From the NCBI GenBank assembly GCA_029866025.1, contig JARXAD010000001.1:165873-229872 (forward strand): DNA of 64,000 nucleotides, in the 5' to 3' direction. A program made the position numbers and the translations under genes. Each line of letters opens with the position of its first letter. Position 1 is the first letter of the stretch. The notes under the pieces were generated by a model. The model had not been told where the DNA came from. It saw only the letters and a program-made list of their open reading frames with translations, and did not search any database. Positions 18,579 to 27,800 of the stretch are shown piece by piece. The stretch comes from Vampirovibrionales bacterium (GTDB taxonomy: Bacteria; Cyanobacteriota; Vampirovibrionia; Vampirovibrionales; Vampirovibrionaceae).

Positions 18579-21500
18579 TTACCGTGTTTCACGCACCAGC
18601 AATACGCCTGCATCGGGTTTGGTGGCATCCATCATTAAGGGCTTCCCATTCAAGGCAACTAACTTTCCTTTGCTCACCACAAAGGTGTTTTGGGTGCCTT
18701 CTTGGCGATACCGAGTGCCATCGGGCATCCCCAACGTCGAAATATCGGGGGTGTAGGCAAAAGGTTTGCGAGGGGTTCGGGTAATTGGGTAGGTGGCGTT
18801 TTTGCCCAATGGGTTGGCTTTGGCAGCGTCTTGGTTGAACAACTCACCGGTGGCGGGGGCAATGGGTAGCAGGCCAATGATTTGCTGATTGCCGGACTGA
18901 GGACCACCATCCCAAACGCTCATAAACACGCCGTTGGTGTCGTCTTGGCTGACGGGCTGCCAAAATCCGTTAAAGGCTTTTTCGTGATCTCGTCGCCACT
19001 GGCTTTGGGTGCGCAGGGTGCTTTGAGCTGTGAGAAGCCACGGGGCCGGTGCCTTGTTATAGGGCGTTACCAAGGCGTCTCGGTTTTGTTGATGACGGTT
19101 ATCGGTGCTTTCGCCTCCCGCTAACGCCATAAAGTCATGGCCATACAAAGCAGCATTGCCACCGCTGAGTAGCTGGGCAAACACCATCTGGGCTTGCTTT
19201 GCCATCACAGGCTTCATCAACACTTCCCACAACGGCGCTTTATGGGCGGCGTGCTTGGCCATTTCGGGTTGATTAAAAATGGCATCCAGAACTTTGTTGG
19301 GGCTTAGGTGAGCCAGCAACGTGGGCTCAATAGCCATCAACTCGGCTTCGGTTTGTTCTAACGCGTGGTAGAAGGCCTGTTTAAAGCCAGTATTGTTGTT
19401 ACCGTATGCTTCTATGGCGTTTGCCAAGGCAGCACGGGTGGCCCACACTTCGCCCAAGGGTAGGTAATGAACCAAAATACTTTCCAATGCGTTTTGAGCT
19501 GGCAATGTGGCAAACGGTTTTAACAGTTCCGGCAAAACCTTGCCGTCGTGCTGCAAGGTCCGTACCATCTCAGGAATGGCCCTGGCAATGGCCACACGCA
19601 TGTCTCGTTGGTTCATAGCTTCTTTAGGTAGATTTTCGGCATCCCCCACAAATTTTTTCTGGGGGGCTTCCATGTAATCTCGTATTAGCGCTGATAACTC
19701 TTTCGTCAATTCCGGCGTTTGGGTATGGAGGTAGGTATTAAGGTCGTTCAGCGCTTTGCCTACATCGGCGATGCCAGCCGACTTTAAGGTGGCTCTGGCC
19801 CCTGCTAAATCGGCTTTGGTTTGCAGCGCTTCCAGTACATTGTTGGTGTCATCCAGTAGCCCTCGCATGCCATACGATGCCATAGACGCAATATTGGGGT
19901 TGCGCACCAAGGCGTGGTTGACAGTGGCATAATCATGGCTGGCCAGTAGCGACAATGCCATGCGGCTAACCCATGCTGGAAACATCTGTAAAAAGCCTGC
20001 CAGTTTATCGTTGGCAAACTGTTGCGGCCCCAACATCCAGTCGCCATGTTCCCACGGTTTGGCAGGGGCGTTTACCAAGGCGGGAATGCCGCTAAACCAG
20101 TGACTCATGTTGGGCATGCTGGTAAAAACCGATTGCCCCCACTGCTTGAGAGGCTCAAAAAACAGTTGATAGGCTTGATGCACAGCATTTTTGCTGGCGC
20201 CCAACTTTTCAGGGTCTAGCTCGGCCATAATCACGGTTTTGGGGAACACAGCCCGAACCCCAGAGAGCAGCTTGGCCCACGTATCGCGTACTGTTCGCAT
20301 TTCTTTCACAAAAATGGCGTCTCGTACGTTGCCCTGGCTCGCATTGCGTATAGCAGCGGTGTTGGCGATGTCTACGGCTGCATCCAAGCGCCAATTGAGA
20401 CCCACTTCGCCTTGGGTCATGAGGTGTCGAGCGACGGTGGCTGCTTCCACAGTGGTGTGGGCCAGTGTTTTTTCTGCCAAACGGGCCAGTTCTGTTGTGT
20501 TTAGGCTGCCAACTTGCCGCTGCATAGCCTTACGAAAGGTGGATGCTGCCGTGGCAGGATCCCAGCGCATGGCGGCACCCAATTGGCGATCCATGCCTGC
20601 CCCGAGGGCGTTGATGTCGTCTGATGTTTGCCCACTGAGCAATTGACGCCACACAACGGGGGCCAACTGAATCAACACTGCATCCCGCAACGAAGGCTCT
20701 AATAGCTTTAGTTGACTTTCTGGACTGAGTTGGCGGAAGACCCCTTCTAGCGCTCGTCCCAGTTGGCTATTGAGACTTTGTTGACCCAGAGTAATGTCTA
20801 GCTTTTTGGCTAAGGGTTGGGTAGCTTTGGATTGGTTGAGTAGCCAGCGAAGCGGCTTGCTGGCCCAATACACCGGTTGTAATGACCCATGGTGGCCTAA
20901 AATTTGGTCTTCAAACTTAGGCCAACCCAAGGTGTGCTTAATAAAGGTGAGATCGTGGGCGGGATCATCGCTGTGAAGATTGAGCGCCACCGGCGGCAGT
21001 AATTGAGAGAGGCGCTGCCCCAGCGCGAGTGATGATTCCCAACGTTGCTGCCGTGGGGTAATGGTTTGGGGTAATGAGAGGTTGGCTAAGCGACCGGCCA
21101 ACTGTTGAGTGGCCTTTAACTTTTCCAAAGTGGTTGCCCAGTTACCTTCATAGTGCTGGGTTAGTAGTTCGGTTAAAGGCTGAAAGAGCCACTCTGAATC
21201 CGTTCGCTGGGTCCAATAGGTCAGGGCTTGTTGGGCTTGGCCTTGTACCGCGGGATTGGCTAAGTTCAATCGTTTGGCGGGAATTTTCCCATCCCAGCCT
21301 TCACCGGAGTCGTCTTCGTCAGGGCGTCCCAAACGGAAACCCGGCCAATCCACCATGGCTTGCTTGTATTCCACCGAGTCCGGCGATTTTCCCTGGAGGA
21401 TCTGAAGTTTTTTGGAAACATCTTTAGCATTGGCAATGGGGAAGGTGTAGTTGTACACCGAGCCGCTGGCAGATAACCATGGGGTGGTGTCCTTCCCTGC

Positions 21501-22547
21501 CTCTCGAATGGGATCAAACAGCTGAATGGCCGTTGGACGGTTGGGGTTGTAGGCTGGCTGTCCAGCAGGGGGATTAGGGCTGTTAATGAGGCGAACGCCC
21601 ACACGGTCCCAGTTTACATCCAGGCCGTTGGGCTTAATAGGCAACACGCCTAGTACCAGCTTGCGATCCGTAAATACACTTGGGAACCACTTGTTTAGCA
21701 AGGCGCCTTGGGTGTTGCGATCAAACTGGTACCAATTCCAGTAGGGCGAGCGGGCTCCATGGAGCAGCAAGCTTTGGTACTGGGGGCTCATCATGCCGTG
21801 GTTGACAAACGCCCCATCAAAATAAAGCTTTATCCCATCTTGCAGGCTGTACTGCATCAGGCGTTTTAGGTCTTTATCTTGCCATACTGAGGCAAAAGGA
21901 TCCGCCGTCCAGTAGTGGTGGGGCGACACCCAGTCCCCTGTGAGTGGCGACATCATAACCCCGCCCAGGGCTGGGGTTCGCTTGCCAGTTTTGGGGTCTA
22001 TTAAAAATTGATCGATGCGCTGAAAAGCCCCTTCAGCCCCTCCACCGTGGGTAACATACGAATGGGTAAGACTAGTGGATAAGGGTTTGGTTGGGTTGCC
22101 TTTGGCATCCAGGGTAACAGCCGCATCTGGGTAAAGGTACAGCAAGGTGCCAACCGATTGGGTGGGGGCAAGGTTGGGGCGTGCCACATTCCACTGTTGG
22201 CCATTCACCACGCGGGTCTCGGTGGCATCTAGGCGCTGTTGGCCATCCACCACAAAGCGGTACAGCACTTCTTGGGGTGTTGATGACGCTTTGGGTCTGA
22301 GGGTGACCGTATCGGATAGTGGCTGAGACGCCTCCCAGTAAAGACCTTTATTAATTAACGTTTGGTTTGTTAATGCTTGCTGAGCGTCGTTTTTAAACTC
22401 AACCGCTACGGAACCGGCTTGGGTATGGCCTTCTAAGTATGGGGTGGGGGCCAATTGCCCTGAATTCCAGTAATAACCACCAAAACGGACACCCAATGGT
22501 GTGGATGCAAAGCCTTGAGAGGTCGTTGTTGGGTGATAAGCCATCAT
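18579..22547 (-). CDS. giant GH13-like alpha-glucan enzyme with a large insertion
   Basis: From the ATG at 22547 the product is 1322 residues (an ATG at 22661 would add a hydrophobic 38-residue N-terminus). All four alpha-amylase regions can be found: I LYFDGAFVNHG (about 241-251), II NWRLDAAVDI with the nucleophile Asp722, III VIMAELDPE with Glu776, and IV LLASHDYAT with Asp872. Between regions I and II lie about 470 residues, where ordinary GH13 enzymes have roughly 100. The insertion is mostly helical and unlike known domains I can name. A beta-rich C-terminus closes the protein. The neighbours (GlgA-like, MFS, divergent GH13) suggest glucan cleavage or transfer. No convincing signal peptide is seen with the short start. 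Confidence 0.75.
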   Translation of the reverse strand: MMAYHPTTTSQGFASTPLGVRFGGYYWNSGQLAPTPYLEGHTQAGSVAVEFKNDAQQALTNQTLINKGLYWEASQPLSDTVTLRPKASSTPQEVLYRFVVDGQQRLDATETRVVNGQQWNVARPNLAPTQSVGTLLYLYPDAAVTLDAKGNPTKPLSTSLTHSYVTHGGGAEGAFQRIDQFLIDPKTGKRTPALGGVMMSPLTGDWVSPHHYWTADPFASVWQDKDLKRLMQYSLQDGIKLYFDGAFVNHGMMSPQYQSLLLHGARSPYWNWYQFDRNTQGALLNKWFPSVFTDRKLVLGVLPIKPNGLDVNWDRVGVRLINSPNPPAGQPAYNPNRPTAIQLFDPIREAGKDTTPWLSASGSVYNYTFPIANAKDVSKKLQILQGKSPDSVEYKQAMVDWPGFRLGRPDEDDSGEGWDGKIPAKRLNLANPAVQGQAQQALTYWTQRTDSEWLFQPLTELLTQHYEGNWATTLEKLKATQQLAGRLANLSLPQTITPRQQRWESSLALGQRLSQLLPPVALNLHSDDPAHDLTFIKHTLGWPKFEDQILGHHGSLQPVYWASKPLRWLLNQSKATQPLAKKLDITLGQQSLNSQLGRALEGVFRQLSPESQLKLLEPSLRDAVLIQLAPVVWRQLLSGQTSDDINALGAGMDRQLGAAMRWDPATAASTFRKAMQRQVGSLNTTELARLAEKTLAHTTVEAATVARHLMTQGEVGLNWRLDAAVDIANTAAIRNASQGNVRDAIFVKEMRTVRDTWAKLLSGVRAVFPKTVIMAELDPEKLGASKNAVHQAYQLFFEPLKQWGQSVFTSMPNMSHWFSGIPALVNAPAKPWEHGDWMLGPQQFANDKLAGFLQMFPAWVSRMALSLLASHDYATVNHALVRNPNIASMASYGMRGLLDDTNNVLEALQTKADLAGARATLKSAGIADVGKALNDLNTYLHTQTPELTKELSALIRDYMEAPQKKFVGDAENLPKEAMNQRDMRVAIARAIPEMVRTLQHDGKVLPELLKPFATLPAQNALESILVHYLPLGEVWATRAALANAIEAYGNNNTGFKQAFYHALEQTEAELMAIEPTLLAHLSPNKVLDAIFNQPEMAKHAAHKAPLWEVLMKPVMAKQAQMVFAQLLSGGNAALYGHDFMALAGGESTDNRHQQNRDALVTPYNKAPAPWLLTAQSTLRTQSQWRRDHEKAFNGFWQPVSQDDTNGVFMSVWDGGPQSGNQQIIGLLPIAPATGELFNQDAAKANPLGKNATYPITRTPRKPFAYTPDISTLGMPDGTRYRQEGTQNTFVVSKGKLVALNGKPLMMDATKPDAGVLLVRETR

Positions 22548-22942
22548 AAGGAACTGTGCTGGAGACGAATAAGCCCGTGGTAAAAACCAATGCAATGAGA
22601 AAAGAGAAAAGAAAAGTGGATAAGCCGTAGGAATTAAAAAAAGGATGGATTCTGGATGCATGCTGTACCGCTAAGGAGATTAAAATCAAGCGGGCGGAGC
22701 AACATTTAAGCTTTGTAACGAAGAGGGCTGAACAGGCAATTTTTACCTTGGAGGATCCTCTTAGTAATAGCAACAACGAGGGTCAAGAATCCAAATTGCT
22801 TGATTCTAAAAATTTGTTGCTGGTTTGCAACAAAAGTCACACTCCCTCCAACAGCTCCTTTTAAATACCCCCTAGCCAAACGGCTATGTTTCGCCATCAT
22901 GAGTCATAGGCTTATCGACTCAACTTATCCACACGCTTCATA
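22548..22942. promoter_or_regulatory. divergent intergenic region between two glucan operons
   Basis: This roughly 395-bp gap separates the minus-strand GH13 giant from the plus-strand membrane protein. It holds a small hairpin TAGCC-AAAC-GGCTA (22873-22886) and an inverted pair GAGTC (22901-22905)/GACTC (22917-22921) close to the plus-strand start. These could be operator elements for shared control. No canonical -35/-10 pair stands out. Up to 38 codons of an alternative start of the GH13 gene lie at its left end. Confidence 0.3.
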
Positions 22943-24130
22943 ATGACCCCTGTAACAGCCATACCGGCTTACTTTTCGGCAGCAGCTCCTTCGGTGCCCC
23001 CTTGGCTTCGGCAACCGGCTTCTGCCAGCGTGGCAACGTCTTTACCACCTATTCCACAAGCTCCCAACCCTTTGTACTTTTATGATGTCAGTCTGAAGCC
23101 GGAACGTTTGATTACTCTCAATCCGCTTCAAAAAGTCAAACTTGGGTTTCATCAAACCTTTGTGGAGCTTCCTAAATCACTGGCCAAAGGCTTTTGGGGC
23201 GACAGTCGCTACCGATTTGATGATTTCTTGCGGTTGGGGCAAATCCCCTATGTGCTGGGTGGGGCAACCTTGGCCGGTATTTTTGCCTTAGGGGGGCACA
23301 AACTAACCATTGCACGCCAATTGGCTGCTATTGGGTTGTATTATGCAGGCCAACTAGCCGGTAGTTTGGGTGTGAATACGGCGGTGAAGTTATACACGGG
23401 TATTGACTCCGATTTGCGATACACCGCTGCCGATGGCCAAATTAAGCGCGTGTTTACGGATCCCACCTTCTCGCGGTACGACTTATTGCCCCCCGAATTT
23501 TACGTAGCCAAGGCCGCCCAATTGGGCATCCCCCCCACGGTGGCGGATCCAGAAGGGGAGGTGAAAAATACCATTGCCAATATGCTCCCCAAAATTCGTT
23601 TGTCTAAGGCCCTCATGGGAAATGCCCTGGCGGCGGTAGGTGCGGGCTTGATTGCTCGAAGCGATGTGTGGCTGAAGCTAAGCCAGCGAACGCCCGGTTT
23701 GTCGGCCCCACAGCAATTGGCTCAGTGGGCTAGGGATGTGTTGGGGATTTTGGGTCATCAGTGGTTTGCTCCCCTCAGCCATCACCCCAGTGGACTGCCA
23801 GCAGGGCGAATTATAGCCTTGCGCAGTGTTGCTTCGGTGGCTTTGGTAGGGGCTTTTGGTTATGGAGCCTGGCTTTTGGCTACTCTTAAGCCTAAAAAAA
23901 CCTTCCAGCCTGCCCATGTGGAATACTTACGCAACATTAATGACCTGTTTGGCCCAACTAGCCAGCAAAACCAGCCCGACTACCTCATGCGAAATGCAGC
24001 CATTCAGGCATTCCAATCCTATTTAATGCGAACCCGAGAACAAATGACGCCAGGCTTGTATGATGGTGTTGTATTGGCTCCCATGGCTTCCGTAACTCCT
24101 AACGTCAAGGCCAAGGAGGCAACTCCATGA
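22943..24130 (+). CDS. membrane protein of unknown function, partner of the anchored GH13
   Basis: The 395-residue protein has a Pro/Ala-rich N-terminus and four hydrophobic stretches: near YVLGGATLAGIFALGG, LAAIGLYYAGQLAG, ALAAVGAGLIA and SVALVGAFGYGAWLLA. The segment after the second (AVKLYTGIDSDLRYTAADGQ, then FSRYDLLPPEFYVAKAAQLG and a Pro-Glu-rich turn) resembles in order and character the segment after the first membrane helices of the downstream protein. They may share a distant domain. The stop overlaps the next start by 4 bp (ATGA), so translational coupling is expected. No known family is recognised. Confidence 0.75.
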   Translation: MTPVTAIPAYFSAAAPSVPPWLRQPASASVATSLPPIPQAPNPLYFYDVSLKPERLITLNPLQKVKLGFHQTFVELPKSLAKGFWGDSRYRFDDFLRLGQIPYVLGGATLAGIFALGGHKLTIARQLAAIGLYYAGQLAGSLGVNTAVKLYTGIDSDLRYTAADGQIKRVFTDPTFSRYDLLPPEFYVAKAAQLGIPPTVADPEGEVKNTIANMLPKIRLSKALMGNALAAVGAGLIARSDVWLKLSQRTPGLSAPQQLAQWARDVLGILGHQWFAPLSHHPSGLPAGRIIALRSVASVALVGAFGYGAWLLATLKPKKTFQPAHVEYLRNINDLFGPTSQQNQPDYLMRNAAIQAFQSYLMRTREQMTPGLYDGVVLAPMASVTPNVKAKEATP

Positions 24131-27100
24131 GCCTGATGACACCGTTACCGCCTGCTAGTGTAGGATCCGCACCCAAAGCCTCTCATACGCCAGTCCCCCT
24201 GGATGCGCAACGGGTGCCGTCTCCTGGCGTGTTTCATCGTTCTCTCAAGCCATCTGAACGGGAACAGCCTGTCCTAAATAGCTTGCTGTATGCCATGAAG
24301 ACCCCCGATGCCACCGTGAATGCTCACCAGTTGGGCCGTGTGGAAGGTGGCTTAAAAATGGCGGGCGGTGCCATTATTGCCTTGCTATCGTTATTGGGGC
24401 TGCCCAATGCCAGCTTAGGTGTGGCCGAAGTGCTTGGGTTTGGCGGCTTTTTTGGCACCATGGCCGTTATGCCCAAAGCAGTGCAGTGGTTGGTAAAGCA
24501 AAAAACGGGTCTTAACCAAAACGCCTATTACCTCAGTACCCAACGCGATCGTCGTTGGCTGTTCCAAGATGTGGGCTATTTACCCTTTCATCTCATTCCT
24601 GAGGCTGAGATTCAAAAAGTAGGCGACCGTTTAGAGGTGCCCCAAAATCTGCCCAACCGTCGGGGTGTTATTGAAGATCGCATTCGTCAAATTACGGCAC
24701 AATCGCAAACCCTGTGGATGCTATTGGCAGGCCCTGCCACGCCTTTAGTGGCTTCGGGCTTGGCCCATGTGCTAGAGCAACCCGGTTTGGCTGCGGTTAA
24801 CCAACTTAAGCGTTGGACGTACCAAGGATTGTTGTCTGCAGGGATTGGTAATAAAAAGGCTCTGTTGCAAGGCCTCTTGAATACCTTTGTCGGCGATTCG
24901 CCCTCCTCAGATCTCTCTCGCTGGTGGCCCAAGGTTCAACAGCGCTTGGCCAATGAGAGTGGGTTGACTCACTTTGTTGCTCAACGCAGTAAAGAAGTAG
25001 GAATTAAAGCCAGTAAGCTGACGGATGTTCAGTGGGCACAATGGTTGGAAGACTTTTTAGCTACAGAGATGGAGACAGGTCATCCTCAACAGGCGGCAGC
25101 GGCTTCTCAACGCTGGGATCGCTTGATTGCCAGCTTAAAAACCTTCCAAGAGCAGGTGCAAGATATTTGGGGCGGTAAGGCCCAAGGGCTTTTGGCTAAA
25201 TATACGGGGGGCCATGAAGCCCCAAGCCAGCTTAGTGAGCTAAGCGCCCCCGGTAAAGTATTGTCTTCGGCAGAGCACGCTAAAAAACAATGGTTGGAAA
25301 CCTTGTTGCAACTTCGAAAGGAGTTGGCAGATGGCAGCATTCCTCGCCTGGACAATGCCAACGGGTTACTCAATCAAGTGGACCGCTTGGAAGAGTGCTT
25401 GCTGGATAGTACTCAAGGGGCCAATAAAGACTTGCGGCGCCACCAGCCTTTAACCCGAGAAGCCTTACGAGATTTGTTGTACGGCAACAACGCCGGTCGT
25501 ATGGCAGAAGCGCTCGTGTCTGGGGATAGTGATACGGTGCAGCGTGTGTTGGTGGGTGATTTTGAACGTCAAATTGGCGGTAAGAATGGATTCTTTAAAT
25601 GGTTGGGGCATTTGGGCCGCCGAGAATTTCAAAAGGCCGAATGGACCTTAGGCCCGACATTGGCTTCTCAGTTTAAAGTCGGTGCCAAACAAGCCCTTAC
25701 TGTGGGTGGTTGGCGGCGTGGGGTGTTGGGCGTGTTGGGGGGTGGCTTGGCTGTTGCCAGTGCACTGTATTACGCCTTGGTATTGGGTAAAACCCGAAAA
25801 CCACCAGCCAGTGAGTTTTCCAATGCGGAGCAGATGATCCGTAAATACAATCAACGGGGTGAGTTTGAAACCTTGCAGCGCAGCATTGCGGTGCTTAAAG
25901 CCCAGCGAGCTTCGTTGGCCCCACGCAACCCCTTGTTTGAGCAGCCGGGCTATTTAAAATCCTTGTTCCATCAGCGCCAGGCTGTTACGTACGCACTCAA
26001 CATTCGAACCTATGGCGCCCAAGATACCAACCGAGACGGTCTCATTACGCCGTATCAATTTGAGCAAGGTACTTTTTTAAGCAGCATTGCTCGCCTAGAC
26101 GAGCTAAAAGCCTTGGGTGTGAATAATATTCATTTGCTGCCCATTAATCCCATTGGTACGTTAAAACGCAAAGGGGTGGCCGGTAGTATTTATGCGGTAG
26201 CCGATTTGCACACTTTAAATCCGCAGCTGGCGGATCCGCGTAGCCCTCTCAATGTGTATGAACAGGCGCGCTTATTTGTTCAAGAATGTCACAAGCGTGG
26301 CATTCAAGTCATGATCGATATTCCCAGTATTGCCAGTATTGATTTGGCCATTACTCGTCCTGACCTGATTGCGGTGGATGAAGCAGGGCGAACCCAAACC
26401 CCCACCACTTGGACCGATGGGGTTGTATTTAAAAACGATGCCAAATTGCTGGAGTACTACCAAGGCTTTTTTGACTTAATGGTGAATGATTTGGGCGTGG
26501 ATGGCTTTAGGGCAGACGTGGCTCGCTTCCGTCCCGATTGGTTCTGGAAGCATTTCATCAACAAATACCCGGATAAAGCCTGGGTGGCCGAAACCTACAC
26601 GCCGGAAGACGCCTCGCCCTTGGATCGGATTCCGCGGGATAATCCCCATGATCAGTTGGGGTATGGCTTTGATGCCATCTACGGACAGCTGCATATCTTC
26701 CATCAACTGAAGAGTGGCCGTGACTTTACCAACTACTTAACGGGGGAACTGCCTAGTATTACCCATGCTGGGGCGGCTCAAGCAGGGGTCTCGCCCTTAA
26801 CAAAATCATCGTGGGCGTCGTACCTTACCCATGACGATGAAACCACACCCATGAACCATGGGGGTGTGGAACATGCTTTAATGGTGGCCAATCTGACGGC
26901 CCTAACCCCTAACACCACGCCGTATATTTTGGATGGTCAGCAAACGGGTTACGACAAACGTATTGATATTTTTAACTACACGCCAGCTCATGTGGGTGAG
27001 CATCCTGAAATAGGCACGGCCCTTGCCAAAGCTTTGGCTGTGCGTAAGGCCTATGCTGATGTCTTTGCCAATGTCTCTGTGCCCAATGTATTGCCGATTA

Positions 27101-27375
27101 CCGGCGATGTTACCCACCAGTTGTTTGCGTGGACATTGGAGCACAATGGCCGCAAGCTGTTACTGATTGGCAACAAAACCCCCAACGCTCGTACCGAAGG
27201 GATGATTCAATTGCCACCGGGCTTGTTGCCACCGGGCAAGCCTCTCTCCAACCTGTTGTTGGAATACGGTCGTCAGTGTCGCTTAGCACCCACTCCACAA
27301 GGCCTGTCTGTTAGCTTAGGGCCGTCTCGCATTCTGTTGTTTGATGTGTCGTTGTCGACAGCGAAGGCTGTTTAA
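24127..27375 (+). CDS. membrane-anchored GH13 alpha-amylase-family enzyme
   Basis: The 1082-residue product has two parts. Residues 1-560 hold membrane segments at about 78-115 and 533-553 and a long helical region of unknown family. Residues about 615-1082 are a GH13 catalytic module: YALNIRTYG, the Ca2+-type loop DTNRDGLITPYQ (633-644), LKALGVNNIHLLPINP, region II VDGFRADVARF (nucleophile Asp797), region III AWVAETYTPE (Glu822), region IV YLTHDDETT (Asp903) and a C-terminal beta domain. Region I (VMIDIPSIASID) lacks the usual Asn-His pair, which points to an unusual specificity. It is coupled by a 4-bp overlap to the upstream membrane protein, so the pair probably works together at the membrane. 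Confidence 0.85.
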   Translation: MSLMTPLPPASVGSAPKASHTPVPLDAQRVPSPGVFHRSLKPSEREQPVLNSLLYAMKTPDATVNAHQLGRVEGGLKMAGGAIIALLSLLGLPNASLGVAEVLGFGGFFGTMAVMPKAVQWLVKQKTGLNQNAYYLSTQRDRRWLFQDVGYLPFHLIPEAEIQKVGDRLEVPQNLPNRRGVIEDRIRQITAQSQTLWMLLAGPATPLVASGLAHVLEQPGLAAVNQLKRWTYQGLLSAGIGNKKALLQGLLNTFVGDSPSSDLSRWWPKVQQRLANESGLTHFVAQRSKEVGIKASKLTDVQWAQWLEDFLATEMETGHPQQAAAASQRWDRLIASLKTFQEQVQDIWGGKAQGLLAKYTGGHEAPSQLSELSAPGKVLSSAEHAKKQWLETLLQLRKELADGSIPRLDNANGLLNQVDRLEECLLDSTQGANKDLRRHQPLTREALRDLLYGNNAGRMAEALVSGDSDTVQRVLVGDFERQIGGKNGFFKWLGHLGRREFQKAEWTLGPTLASQFKVGAKQALTVGGWRRGVLGVLGGGLAVASALYYALVLGKTRKPPASEFSNAEQMIRKYNQRGEFETLQRSIAVLKAQRASLAPRNPLFEQPGYLKSLFHQRQAVTYALNIRTYGAQDTNRDGLITPYQFEQGTFLSSIARLDELKALGVNNIHLLPINPIGTLKRKGVAGSIYAVADLHTLNPQLADPRSPLNVYEQARLFVQECHKRGIQVMIDIPSIASIDLAITRPDLIAVDEAGRTQTPTTWTDGVVFKNDAKLLEYYQGFFDLMVNDLGVDGFRADVARFRPDWFWKHFINKYPDKAWVAETYTPEDASPLDRIPRDNPHDQLGYGFDAIYGQLHIFHQLKSGRDFTNYLTGELPSITHAGAAQAGVSPLTKSSWASYLTHDDETTPMNHGGVEHALMVANLTALTPNTTPYILDGQQTGYDKRIDIFNYTPAHVGEHPEIGTALAKALAVRKAYADVFANVSVPNVLPITGDVTHQLFAWTLEHNGRKLLLIGNKTPNARTEGMIQLPPGLLPPGKPLSNLLLEYGRQCRLAPTPQGLSVSLGPSRILLFDVSLSTAKAV

Positions 27376-27800
27376 AATGGATGCGCCTAGAACCTATCCC
27401 GTTAAGGCTCGCAGGTTAATCAGTGCATACCTCAGTTTAAACAAGGCTTCGTCGTTTTTATTTTTTGGTTTGCATCTCTCACAGCTTCCCAATAAGAAGA
27501 CACCCTTTCTTTTGCAGCACCATTATGGGATGGGTTCTATTTCGCAATGCTCGTGTTCGGCTGGCATTGTAAACAACCATAAAGTAACAATGTTTTAGGC
27601 CTTGTTAACCACAATCGATAGCCTTTAAATGCTTTTGTAAATTTTAAAATATCCAAGCCATATCCAGGTGGAGTGGCCCACTTGTTAGCCAATAAATGGT
27701 GCCTTAATTAATATTTTGTTAATGTTTTTATTAAGTATAGAAATTATTAATAATTCATCCCAAGAGAGTTTACGCACAAGAGAAGAAAGAGGAAGAGTGT
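27376..27800 (+). promoter_or_regulatory. 425-bp AT-rich intergenic region upstream of the repeat protein
   Basis: No convincing gene is seen. A short open frame continuing past the GH13 stop looks like chance. The last 110 bp are very AT-rich, with TATAGA-like -10 candidates near 27735, and end in a purine-rich AAGAAAGAGGAAGAG leader that serves as Shine-Dalgarno for the ATG at 27801. It probably holds the promoter of that gene. No terminator hairpin was found for the GH13 operon. Confidence 0.35.

Noticed and set aside
27341..27598. 85-codon frame running from inside the GH13 gene into the intergenic region
   Set aside because: No Shine-Dalgarno, it overlaps the GH13 3' end in another frame, and composition is unlike neighbouring proteins.
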